Positions 1-6,228 of a stretch of DNA of 7,119 bases are shown piece by piece (the stretch's first letter is position 1; every line of letters begins with the position of its first letter). The position numbers and the translations under genes are program-made. Below the pieces are notes generated by a model. The model was not told the origin of the DNA. It did not search any database and was given only the letters and a program-made list of their open reading frames with translations. Source of the stretch: Opitutales bacterium (GTDB taxonomy: Bacteria > Verrucomicrobiota > Verrucomicrobiia > Opitutales > Intestinicryptomonadaceae); NCBI GenBank assembly GCA_017633865.1, contig JAGBOM010000237.1:1-7119 (forward strand). The letters are read 5' to 3'.

Positions 1-1648
1 CATGGATATTCTCGCAAATGTTGTCCTCGCCGATTTTGGAGGCGAGCCCCGATTTATGAATCATCTGCAGGGGCTGGGAGTGCGTGCCCGAAAGCAGCAG
101 AACCGCGCCCGTAGCCCTGATTTTTGAGTTGAGGCGGTCGAGCGCGTTGATTGCGGTAGAGTCGAGAGCCATTACGGTGCGCATTCTTAAAATCACGACT
201 CTGGGCGGGACGGCGTTGCCGCGCAGAACGCCGTCAAGCTTGTCGGCAGCTCCGAACATCAGCGCCCCGAAAATGCGGAAAATCATGACGCCGCGGGGGT
301 TTTCGTAGCCGTCGAGCGATTCGAGGTTCTCGAGGCTTTCGGCCTCGCGGTCAAAGGCGTCGATATGCGTCGAGTGCGTTATGCGGCGTATGAAAAAGAG
401 CGCCGAAACAAGCATTCCGACCTCAACCGCCACGGTCAGGTCAAAGAGCACCGTCAAAACGAAAGTGCAAAGGTACACGAAGGCGTCGCTTTTCGTCATT
501 TTGTTTATGAAAGCGAATTCGCGCCAGTCGCCCATGTTGAAGGATACGACAAATAAAATCGCCGCAAGGCAGCTCATCGGAATGAATTTTGCAAGCGGCG
601 CGCAAATAAGAAGAATGAGCAAAAGCGTAACCGCGTGGACGATGCCCGCCACGGGCGTTTTCGCGCCGTTTTTAACGTTGGCGGCGGTTCTCGCGATTGC
701 GCCGGTGGCGGGTATGCCGCCGAAAAACGGCGTTACGATGTTGGCCACTCCCTGCGCGACAAGCTCCTGGTTCGAGTCGTGCCTGTCCTCAATCAGGCCG
801 TCGGCGACAACCGCCGAAAGCAGCGACTCTATCGCCGCCAAAATCGCGATTGTAAGCGACGGCACAATCAGCCCCCGCAGCTCGCCCCACTTAAATTCGG
901 GAATTTGGAAGGCGGGCAGAGAGTCCGGTATGCCGCCGAAGGTCGAGCCAATCGTGTCCACATTCAGCCCGAAAAGCGCCGCAAGAAGAGTTCCGACAAC
1001 GAGGGCCACCACCGAGCCCGGCAAGCGCCGCCTCCATTTTACGGGCCACAATATAATGGCCGCAAGCGAGACTGCCCCCACAAGCGTGGTCTGCCAGTTT
1101 ATCGTGCCGAAAGCGCCGAAAAGCGCCTTCATCTTTTCGATAAAATCGGCGGGGGTGTCGACAGACAGGCCGAAAAACGACTTTATCTGCGTCGAAAAAA
1201 TTATGACGGCTATGCCGTTTGTAAAGCCCACCGTCACGGGGCGCGGAATGTATTTTATAACGGAGCCCATCTGCATAAGCCCCATCGCGACAAGCATCGC
1301 GCCCGCCATAATCGTGCATATAAAAAGCCCCTGGATTCCGTATTTGGCCACTACCCCCGAAATTATGACCACAAACGCCCCCGTGGGCCCGCCTATCTGA
1401 ACCTTCGACCCCCCGAGAGCCGAAATCAAAAACCCCGCGATAATCGCGGTAAATATGCCCTGCCCGGGCTCGACGCCGCTTGCTATCGCAAACGCCATCG
1501 CAAGCGGAAGCGCGACTATCCCGACAATCGCGCCCGCGCCTATGTCCGCCGCCAGCGAGCTTACGCCGTAGCCCTTCATGCATTCGACAATGCGCGGCCT
1601 GAACTTGAAGGGAATATGTTTTAAATGCGAAAGATTCGATTTGTGCAT
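1..1648 (-). CDS. SulP-family anion permease with C-terminal STAS domain (3' end cut by window edge)
   Basis: Secondary transporter of inorganic anions (sulfate, bicarbonate) or dicarboxylates at the inner membrane; the substrate cannot be told from sequence. Reading the minus strand from the ATG at 1648 gives 549 uninterrupted codons to base 1. Residues about 30-425 are a multi-pass hydrophobic SulP core, with the family's PLAMAFAIASGV and GIFTAIIAGF stretches (47-73), QIGGPTGAFVV (84-94), and AAIESLLSAVVAD (271-283). Residues about 452-549 are a STAS domain, with MALDSTAINAL (493-503) at the conserved regulatory Asp-Ser position. An in-frame stop lies just upstream of the ATG and I see no other start. 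The Shine-Dalgarno is weak (GGCGG about 10 bases upstream). It is separated from the anti-sigma gene by a terminator, so it is probably its own transcription unit. The family is certain; the missing 3' end is probably only the last part of STAS. Confidence 0.93.
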   Translation of the reverse strand, partial: MHKSNLSHLKHIPFKFRPRIVECMKGYGVSSLAADIGAGAIVGIVALPLAMAFAIASGVEPGQGIFTAIIAGFLISALGGSKVQIGGPTGAFVVIISGVVAKYGIQGLFICTIMAGAMLVAMGLMQMGSVIKYIPRPVTVGFTNGIAVIIFSTQIKSFFGLSVDTPADFIEKMKALFGAFGTINWQTTLVGAVSLAAIILWPVKWRRRLPGSVVALVVGTLLAALFGLNVDTIGSTFGGIPDSLPAFQIPEFKWGELRGLIVPSLTIAILAAIESLLSAVVADGLIEDRHDSNQELVAQGVANIVTPFFGGIPATGAIARTAANVKNGAKTPVAGIVHAVTLLLILLICAPLAKFIPMSCLAAILFVVSFNMGDWREFAFINKMTKSDAFVYLCTFVLTVLFDLTVAVEVGMLVSALFFIRRITHSTHIDAFDREAESLENLESLDGYENPRGVMIFRIFGALMFGAADKLDGVLRGNAVPPRVVILRMRTVMALDSTAINALDRLNSKIRATGAVLLLSGTHSQPLQMIHKSGLASKIGEDNICENIH

Positions 1649-1663
1649 TTCAATTTGTTTCCG

Positions 1664-1686
1664 CCGTTTTTCGGATTAAAAAACGG
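1664..1686 (-). promoter_or_regulatory. Perfect hairpin in the SulP mRNA leader
   Basis: Eight-base arms CCGTTTTT (1664-1671) and AAAAACGG (1679-1686) flank a 7-base loop. On the minus strand it ends 15 bases before the SulP ATG and abuts the GGCGG that is the only Shine-Dalgarno-like sequence, so it could limit translation initiation. The arms are mostly A:U pairs, so the stem is only modestly stable. It is not followed by a U-run in the sense direction and is not a normal terminator. Function is inferred. Confidence 0.35.
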
Positions 1687-1794
1687 GCGCTTTCTCCATT
1701 TTGATTTGAGTAAAGCCGTACTTTAAAATCACTTGGCAAGGCGTTTTGCAAGCGCATTCGCAAAAAAATTTCGCCTTATCCGCCAATGGAAAAC

Positions 1795-1821
1795 AAAAAA
1801 CTTCGGCGAATCCCCCCGAAG
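1795..1821 (-). terminator. Rho-independent terminator of the sigma/anti-sigma unit
   Basis: Read on the minus strand: CTTCGG (1821-1816), a 9-base loop, CCGAAG (1806-1801), then six T residues (1800-1795). The stem starts 28 bases after the stop codon of the anti-sigma gene, which is the expected place. The six-pair stem with a C/G-rich core and a clean U-tract fits an intrinsic terminator and separates this operon from the SulP gene downstream on the same strand. Confidence 0.7.
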
Positions 1822-1848
1822 CTTTGCGATAAAAAAGGCCGCGGCGGG

Positions 1849-2394
1849 CTATTCCCCGCGCCTTGACCTGTACGAAAACAGCGCGCAGCCCGAGCTTTCG
1901 GAGCCCGAAAGCGGCAAGAACCTCTCGCTTAAAAAGAGCTCGCACGAGCCCCCCCCGTCGAGGGCGTCCGAAAAGCCGCAAACGCCATCGGCAACGTCGA
2001 TATTTGCCATAACGGAATTTGAAATCCTAAAAAACGCCGCGCTTAAAAGCATAAACGCCACCACCAAAGACCATTCCACCGCCGCGCGCTTGCTTATGAG
2101 CCTTGCGCGCGCATGGCGCAGCGCGGGCTTTTGCCTTTTTAAGCCCGCCTTCGGCAAGGCCTCAAGCTTCGGCAAGGGCTTGCCGAACGCCCTGCAAAGA
2201 GCCCGCTGCATACACAAAGTCTTGGCAAAAAGCCTCGCGGCGGATTCGTCGCATTCCAAAATTTCCGCAAGAAGCTCAATCTCGGCCTTGTCCGCCCTGC
2301 CGTCGAAGTACAGGCTTACAATCTCGTCAAAGCGCCGCTTCGACACAAGCTTGCCGCCCGCTCTAAAATATTTCGGCTCGCAATCGGCTGGCAT
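1849..2394 (-). CDS. Probable anti-sigma factor, short single-pass membrane protein
   Basis: 181 residues. It likely holds the upstream-encoded ECF sigma factor inactive at the membrane. Residues about 19-70 (KRRFDEIVSLYFDGR, then AEIELLAEILECDESAARLF) resemble the helical N-terminal domain of FecR-type and PVC-group anti-sigma proteins, with the typical 'hxxYhDG...E..LL...' pattern. Residues about 70-107 are a basic, proline-rich linker with two LPK repeats. Residues about 108-124 (WSLVVAFMLLSAAFF) form one membrane helix. The last ~55 residues would face the periplasm; they are too short for a FecR sensor domain and contain three cysteines (C139, C151, C170). No zinc-binding HxxxCxxC motif is visible, so it is not a ZAS-type anti-sigma factor. 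It follows the sigma gene after 24 bases and ends 28 bases before a terminator. The ATG lacks a clear Shine-Dalgarno; a GTG at codon 17 is an alternative start. The role is inferred from position and architecture; sequence similarity to named families is weak. Confidence 0.7.
   Translation of the reverse strand: MPADCEPKYFRAGGKLVSKRRFDEIVSLYFDGRADKAEIELLAEILECDESAARLFAKTLCMQRALCRAFGKPLPKLEALPKAGLKRQKPALRHARARLISKRAAVEWSLVVAFMLLSAAFFRISNSVMANIDVADGVCGFSDALDGGGSCELFLSERFLPLSGSESSGCALFSYRSRRGE
2168..2187. repeat. Perfect 9-base inverted repeat inside the anti-sigma gene
   Basis: TTCGGCAAG (2168-2176) and CTTGCCGAA (2179-2187) are separated by two bases. The element CTTCGGCAAGG also occurs as a direct repeat at 2149-2159 and 2167-2177, 18 bases apart, i.e. 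six codons in frame, and encodes the repeated LPK motif of the linker. It may simply reflect a small in-frame duplication in a low-complexity linker. Confidence 0.4.
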
Positions 2395-2395
2395 A

Positions 2396-2425
2396 TTTTT
2401 AGGAAATTTTTTGGGTTTTTAGGAA
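2396..2425. repeat. Two TTTTTAGGAA direct repeats, 20-base period, between sigma and anti-sigma genes
   Basis: Identical 10-mers at 2396-2405 and 2416-2425. The second overlaps the sigma-factor stop codon (2419-2421), the first sits immediately before the anti-sigma start. A 20-base period is close to two helical turns, so a protein-binding site is possible, but A/T-rich gaps give such repeats by chance. Confidence 0.3.
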
Positions 2426-3024
2426 TTGGTGTAGGCGTAGAGGGCGTCTCTAAGCTGCTCTCTGGCTCTCGAGAGTCTGCTTTTGACGGTGCCGACGGTT
2501 ATGTCCAGCTCCGCGGCGATTTCCTCGTAGCTTAGGTCGCGCTCGGTGCGCATAAGAAGGATTTGGCGGTATTTTTCGTCAAGACTGTCTATCGCGCGCG
2601 GCAGAGCCTCGGAGAACTCGCTTACGATGGCGTCTTCGCTCGGCGAAAGGGCTCCGCTTTCGATAGTGTCGGCCAAAGTGGGCGACGAAGGGTCGTCCTG
2701 ATAGGGCGCGTCGAGCGGCAAAGACTCCGCCCGCTTGCGCCGCCACCAGTACCAATACTTGTTTCGGGCAAGGTTTGTCGCGATTCTATGAAGCCATGTG
2801 GAGGCGGAGCATTCCCCCCTGAAAGTTTCGACGCCCTTTTTCGCCCTCAGAAAAGTGTCTTGGGCGACCTCCTCGGCGTCCTCCCTGTTTTTCAGCAGGC
2901 CGTAGGCTCTCGAGAAAACCCTGTCCCAATGCGAGCGCATAAGCGCCTCAAACGCGGATTCCTCCCCGTCTTTCATGCGCTTTATCAGGTCGTCAGAGTC
3001 GACTGTTTCTTCAATGTTGGGCAT
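2419..3024 (-). CDS. ECF (group 4) RNA polymerase sigma factor
   Basis: Redirects RNA polymerase to a small set of promoters, normally under control of a partner anti-sigma factor. From the ATG at 3024 it has 201 residues, the usual ECF size. Region 2 spans about residues 26-97, with HWDRVFSRAYGLL, DAEEVAQDTFLRA (core-binding and -10 recognition) and STWLHRIATNLARN. Region 4 spans about 139-194, with SLDEKYRQILLMR followed by the helix-turn-helix YEEIAAELDITVGTVKSRLS that reads the -35 element. There is no extra C-terminal domain. An in-frame GTG at 3042 would add six residues (MSNNLN) and is preceded by GGGA; I prefer the ATG because the putative promoter of this gene overlaps that GTG. The gene is followed by the putative anti-sigma gene and is divergent from the GTPase operon. 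The family call is firm; the start is uncertain by 18 bases. Confidence 0.92.
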   Translation of the reverse strand: MPNIEETVDSDDLIKRMKDGEESAFEALMRSHWDRVFSRAYGLLKNREDAEEVAQDTFLRAKKGVETFRGECSASTWLHRIATNLARNKYWYWWRRKRAESLPLDAPYQDDPSSPTLADTIESGALSPSEDAIVSEFSEALPRAIDSLDEKYRQILLMRTERDLSYEEIAAELDITVGTVKSRLSRAREQLRDALYAYTNS

Positions 3025-3036
3025 ATTTAGATTGTT

Positions 3037-3065
3037 TGACACCGTTTTTTCCCAAAAGTTTCAAA
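3037..3065 (-). promoter_or_regulatory. Possible ECF-type promoter of the sigma factor gene
   Basis: On the minus strand TTTGAAAC (3065-3058) followed by TTTT, then 16 bases after TGAAAC comes TGTCA (3041-3037). TGAAAC with a 16-17 base gap to a C-containing -10 such as CGTA/CGTC is a known ECF pattern (e.g. Bacillus SigW/SigX). The spacer has a run of six A. Transcription would start near 3030, leaving almost no leader before the ATG at 3024. Autoregulation would be typical of ECF genes. Based on pattern only. Confidence 0.4.
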
Positions 3066-3092
3066 AAAAAATTTTTATTTTATGTTTGAAAC
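3058..3092. repeat. Inverted repeat GTTTCAAA / TTTGAAAC between divergent operons
   Basis: Perfect 8-base arms at 3058-3065 and 3085-3092 with a 19-base A/T-only-plus-one-G spacer. Each arm reads TTTGAAAC toward its own operon, so the repeat is best explained as two outward -35 elements; an operator for a dimeric regulator is the alternative. Confidence 0.6.
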
Positions 3093-3114
3093 CCGCGAAA
3101 AAAAACTTATATCT
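3085..3114 (+). promoter_or_regulatory. Possible ECF-type promoter of the GTPase operon
   Basis: TTTGAAAC (3085-3092), then 17 bases after TGAAAC comes TATCT (3110-3114). The spacer contains an eight-A run followed by C, at the same distance from the -35 as the A-run followed by C in the opposite promoter. Transcription would begin near 3120, giving a leader of about 18 bases before the ATG at 3138. The shared motif suggests the divergent sigma factor drives this operon too. Confidence 0.4.
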
Positions 3115-3137
3115 CTTTTTTAAAGAACTTTAAGGCG

Positions 3138-4868
3138 ATGTTTTTATTTGGCAACAAAAAAAATGGGGGCGGGGAAATTGCAGTAGTCGATTGCCCGCAA
3201 AAGAAAATTTCAATCATTCCGCTCCATGACGGCGCGGATATGGACGAGAACGGGAATTTCCGCACGGACTTCCCCGCCGTCCTGACCGTTAGGCGCGCGG
3301 GCGGCAAAGTCTTTATGGAGCCGCTGTCATCGGAGGGGCAAGGCGCTGTTTTAAACTCCGCCCCGCTTTCCCAAAAGAAGGAGCTGCAAAGCGAAAACAC
3401 CCTCCAGTACCGAGACAAAATCTACTTCGTCCTCTGCGGAAGCGACGCCGCCGAAAGGGCGAAAAAGGTAGACCTCTCGAAATGGCAGATTTTCAACACC
3501 GAGTCGGGAGCGGTCGAGGACGTCGCCGAGTTTGACAAAATCAAGGCGTCGGTGCAAAAGCGCGGGCTGACGGGCAAAGGCCTCGCGGTCTGCCCCAAAG
3601 GGATTTCGACGGGGTTTTTCTTCAGCCAGATTTTCCCCGAGCAGGCGCAAAATTCGGCTTTCGCGGTAAACGCCTCGGAGGGTGAAATCGTCTGCCCGCT
3701 GTGCTGGCTTAAGTTCGACGTGGGAGACGCCTTGAGCATAGCGGTCCACGAATCCCTGCGCGGAGACCCCGTCCTCGGCCCCGAGGAAATGCTAAGGTTC
3801 TTGCCCACCAGCTTCAATTCCGACGGCATCGCCATAGACCCCGCCGGAATGCCCGCCCACGACATCGCCTGCCCCCACTGCCGCAAGCGCCTGCCCCCCG
3901 GCTATTTGGACGTAAAGCGGCACATATTTTCAATAGTAGGCGCGCCGAGCTCGGGCAAAAGCTACTATTTAAGCGTGCTTATTAAGGAGCTTCAAACCTC
4001 GCTTTACAAATACTTCAACGCCACGTTTAAAGACTTGGACCCGTCGGGGAACATGCTTCTTACGCAAATGAAAAACCGCCTTTTCTCGGCGGAAAATCCG
4101 GAAGACGCCATCTTGGCGAAAACCGCCCTCGAGGGCGCGATGTACGAAAGGTACCCGCGCTTCGGCAAAATAGTCGCGCTTCCAAAGCCCATGACATACT
4201 CGCTGGGCAAAACCTTCGAGGACGGCTCGTCGCTTACAAGCGCGCTCATTTTTTACGACTACGCCGGCGAGCACTTCGAGCCCGGCCTCGACATGGAGGA
4301 CTCCCCCGGCGCCCTTAACGTCGCAAGCAGCGACGGCATTTTCTTCCTGTTCGACCCAGCCTCCAACCGCAACTTTAAGCGCATGATTCACGGCAAGGAC
4401 GACCCCCAGCTTAAAATCGGCGGCCGCCTCGACCAGCAGGACACAATCCTCGCAGAAATGGAAATCCGCATCAAGCGCATTTTGGGCTTGGGCGCGAGGG
4501 ATAAAATCGACACGCCCCTCGCCGTAATTCTCGGCAAGTGCGACCTTTGGCTCGACCTCCTGCCCGAGCCCCTCGCCCCCTACGTTTCGGGCTCAAGCGT
4601 GAATTTTGAAAATATCGAAAAAAACAGCGCGAGCCTCAGAAGCTTTATGCTGAGCGTCGACCCCTCAATAGTTTACGGGGCGGAGGCGATATCCAAAAAC
4701 GTAAGGTTCTTCGCGGTAAGCTCGCTCGGGCACTCGCCGATAAAAATCGAGTCGGGCCCGCAGGCGGGCAAAATCGCCCCCGTGCCGAGCCTCCTAAACC
4801 CCATAAACGCGGAAATCCCGACCGTTTGGGCCCTCTCGCAAAAGGAGCCCGACTTGCTGAAAAAATAG
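3138..4868 (+). CDS. TRAFAC-type GTPase with FHA-like, GYF_2-like and zinc-ribbon N-terminal region (DO-GTPase2-like)
   Basis: 576 residues. The C-terminal half (about 262-576) is a P-loop GTPase: G1 is GAPSSGKS (268-275), the G3/Walker B segment is LIFYDYAGEHFEPG with D374 and G377, a hydrophobic strand GIFFLFDPA follows (400-408), G4 appears as GKCD (466-469) in place of NKxD, and AVSSLG (526-531) fits G5. The P-loop is preceded by two CPxC knuckles, CPLC (186-189) and CPHC (245-248), about 55 residues apart, as in the zinc-ribbon 'double-GTPase 2' proteins. Upstream, residues about 12-100 look like a beta-rich, degenerate FHA fold (VLNSAPLSQKKEL then YRDKIYFVL; the phosphothreonine-binding Arg/Ser/His signature is not evident). 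Residues about 116-166 (KWQIFN to FFSQIF) resemble GYF_2. No membrane segment is seen. ATG at 3138 has AAGG only two bases upstream. It is followed after 13 bases by the GAP1-like gene, its known genomic companion. The GTPase fold is firm, the family name good, the two N-terminal domain calls tentative. Confidence 0.82.
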   Translation: MFLFGNKKNGGGEIAVVDCPQKKISIIPLHDGADMDENGNFRTDFPAVLTVRRAGGKVFMEPLSSEGQGAVLNSAPLSQKKELQSENTLQYRDKIYFVLCGSDAAERAKKVDLSKWQIFNTESGAVEDVAEFDKIKASVQKRGLTGKGLAVCPKGISTGFFFSQIFPEQAQNSAFAVNASEGEIVCPLCWLKFDVGDALSIAVHESLRGDPVLGPEEMLRFLPTSFNSDGIAIDPAGMPAHDIACPHCRKRLPPGYLDVKRHIFSIVGAPSSGKSYYLSVLIKELQTSLYKYFNATFKDLDPSGNMLLTQMKNRLFSAENPEDAILAKTALEGAMYERYPRFGKIVALPKPMTYSLGKTFEDGSSLTSALIFYDYAGEHFEPGLDMEDSPGALNVASSDGIFFLFDPASNRNFKRMIHGKDDPQLKIGGRLDQQDTILAEMEIRIKRILGLGARDKIDTPLAVILGKCDLWLDLLPEPLAPYVSGSSVNFENIEKNSASLRSFMLSVDPSIVYGAEAISKNVRFFAVSSLGHSPIKIESGPQAGKIAPVPSLLNPINAEIPTVWALSQKEPDLLKK

Positions 4869-4881
4869 GCCTGCCCTAAAA

Positions 4882-6228
4882 ATGGCGCACTTGCTCGTAT
4901 TCACAAGCTCACCCACGTCGCTTACAGGCTCGAGAAGCGGCTTTTGCACCGTCGCCAGAAGCCGCGCCATGTCGGAGCGGCTCGCCTCGATAGTGGAGCA
5001 TTTGGGCGTTTACGACGTCGAAAAAATGCGCGGCAAGCCCGTTTTTGAATACCGCAAAATCTGGTTTGCGGACAGCCAATACCACATCCTTTCAAGAATC
5101 TGCGAAACCTCCGCCGACTACACGAACCGCTCAAACTACATCGCCGAGCACCTCGTCCTTAGCCGCGACGAAATCGCGAATCTTGCCTCGCCCGCGCAGA
5201 CAATCCTCGAATACCCGTGGCTGAAAAAGTGGGATAAAGACCCGGAATTTCTCGGCGAAATTTCAGTGGGGGGCTCCGCCCAAAAGTTCGCCCCGCCGTC
5301 GCTGAATTGGAAGGCGGAATTTGCCGACGCGGGCTTTGCAGCAAGCCTATTTAACGGGCGGATTGCGGAAATACGCGCGTTAAATTCCGACGGCGAAAGG
5401 CTCCTAAAACTTTTCGCCGAAAGCGCCGCCCTGCAAACCCGCCCCGAAAAGGCCTGGGACTACACCTTTACAACGGCGTTCACCAAAGGCGAAAACCCCG
5501 CGGACTTCGTTTGGAAAACCGAAATTTCAGACCCCCCCGCGGACGCGGAAATGTTCGCCGACTGCGTGAACCTGCCCGCTAAAACCGCGCCCGAGCCGTG
5601 CTCCAAAACGCTCGCGGCCTACGCGCGCACGGGCAGAATTTCAAACATAGAGCGCCTCGGCCTAAAAGTGGGCAAGCCCTCCGACATAAAGCCGCAAATA
5701 CACATCGCAAAAAATTTCAAGCCAAGCGGCGGGAACAAAAAATTAACCGTAGCCGCGGCGGCTTGCGCGGCGGCGGCCATAGTTTTGGCGGCGGCCTTCG
5801 CGCTGTGGCCGTCAAAGCCCGAAAAAAAACAAAAGCCCTTCTACACCCAGCCCGACGCCAACGCCTACAACAGCGCCGATATGTCTAAAATATCGACGGC
5901 CAAAACAACCTACACCAACCTGCGCTCAGAAATCCGCGCGCAAATAGAAGCCAAAAACTGGGGCGAAGCCCTCCGCATTTGGGACGAGTCCGGCTACGGC
6001 GAATACAACCCCAAAGCCCGCTCCGAAATTCTCGCCCAAATCGGCGAAAAGGTGGACGCCATGCTCGGCGCCCTCGAAAGCCGAAAAAATTTTAAGACAC
6101 CCCCCGAAGCCGGGGCCGACATTCAAAAAATCGCCGAAGCTTTAAAAATAAAGGATTTAAAGAATAAAAAAGAGCGGCTTGAAAGGCTGCAAAAAATACA
6201 AGGCCAACTATTACAACCCAGTTTCTGA
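4882..6228 (+). CDS. Membrane-anchored GAP1-N-domain protein (GTPase-associated protein 1-like)
   Basis: 448 residues. Residues about 3-165 match the GAP1 N-terminal type: LVFTSSPTSL, GSRSGFCTVARS (16-27), then SADYTNRSNYIAEHLVLS (77-94), corresponding to the family's 'YTS...SGF..vA.S' and 'D..gR.NyfaH.lv' motifs. The middle (about 166-285) holds TTAFTKGENPADFVW (197-211) and SKTLAAYARTGRISNIERLG, a region of unclear family. Residues about 289-309 form a single, very alanine-rich membrane helix flanked by lysines on both sides, so orientation is not obvious. The tail (310-448) is polar and helical, with one TPR-like unit (EAKNWGEALRIW, 356-367) and a charged coiled-coil end (KKERLERLQKIQGQLLQ). 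GAP1 proteins are predicted partners of DO-GTPases in conflict systems; their biochemical activity is unknown to me, so 'GAP' here means associated, not activating. It starts 13 bases after the GTPase gene with no clear Shine-Dalgarno and overlaps the next frame by four bases. Confidence 0.8.
   Translation: MAHLLVFTSSPTSLTGSRSGFCTVARSRAMSERLASIVEHLGVYDVEKMRGKPVFEYRKIWFADSQYHILSRICETSADYTNRSNYIAEHLVLSRDEIANLASPAQTILEYPWLKKWDKDPEFLGEISVGGSAQKFAPPSLNWKAEFADAGFAASLFNGRIAEIRALNSDGERLLKLFAESAALQTRPEKAWDYTFTTAFTKGENPADFVWKTEISDPPADAEMFADCVNLPAKTAPEPCSKTLAAYARTGRISNIERLGLKVGKPSDIKPQIHIAKNFKPSGGNKKLTVAAAACAAAAIVLAAAFALWPSKPEKKQKPFYTQPDANAYNSADMSKISTAKTTYTNLRSEIRAQIEAKNWGEALRIWDESGYGEYNPKARSEILAQIGEKVDAMLGALESRKNFKTPPEAGADIQKIAEALKIKDLKNKKERLERLQKIQGQLLQPSF

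Larger units (their letters stand above)
1649..1848. other. Intergenic region between anti-sigma gene and SulP gene
   Basis: The only sizeable non-coding stretch. It contains the terminator of the sigma/anti-sigma unit (1795-1821) and the hairpin of the SulP leader (1664-1686). No good sigma-70 promoter stands out. The best candidate on the minus strand is TTGCAA (1751-1746) with TTTAAA 18 bases further on, which I consider weak. Open frames crossing this region in both directions lack recognisable protein features and overlap real genes. Confidence 0.6.

Noticed and set aside
381..1624. Long plus-strand open frames (381-1400 and 635-1624)
   Set aside because: They lie antisense to the SulP gene, whose minus-strand frame is open for 549 codons with clear family motifs. 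The plus-strand translations are low-complexity Arg/Pro/Ala-rich and resemble no family.
1676..1981. Minus-strand 101-codon frame overlapping the end of the anti-sigma gene
   Set aside because: It overlaps the anti-sigma frame, crosses the terminator, and has no recognisable domain; the anti-sigma frame has the expected membrane helix and position.
1733..2422. Plus-strand 229-codon frame opposite the anti-sigma gene
   Set aside because: Ser/Ala/Lys-rich shadow of the minus-strand gene, without domain signature or sensible neighbours.
3351..3886. Minus-strand frames inside the GTPase gene (3351-3749, 3422-3886)
   Set aside because: Antisense to a protein with clear zinc-ribbon and P-loop motifs; no independent coding evidence.
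6191..6196. A6 run as the slippage site for a -1 frameshift
   Set aside because: A shift here would replace the good coiled-coil end IQGQLLQ with NTRPTITTQF, which looks non-coding; the codons do not form a proper two-tRNA slippery heptamer. The TTTCTGA at the stop is a better candidate.
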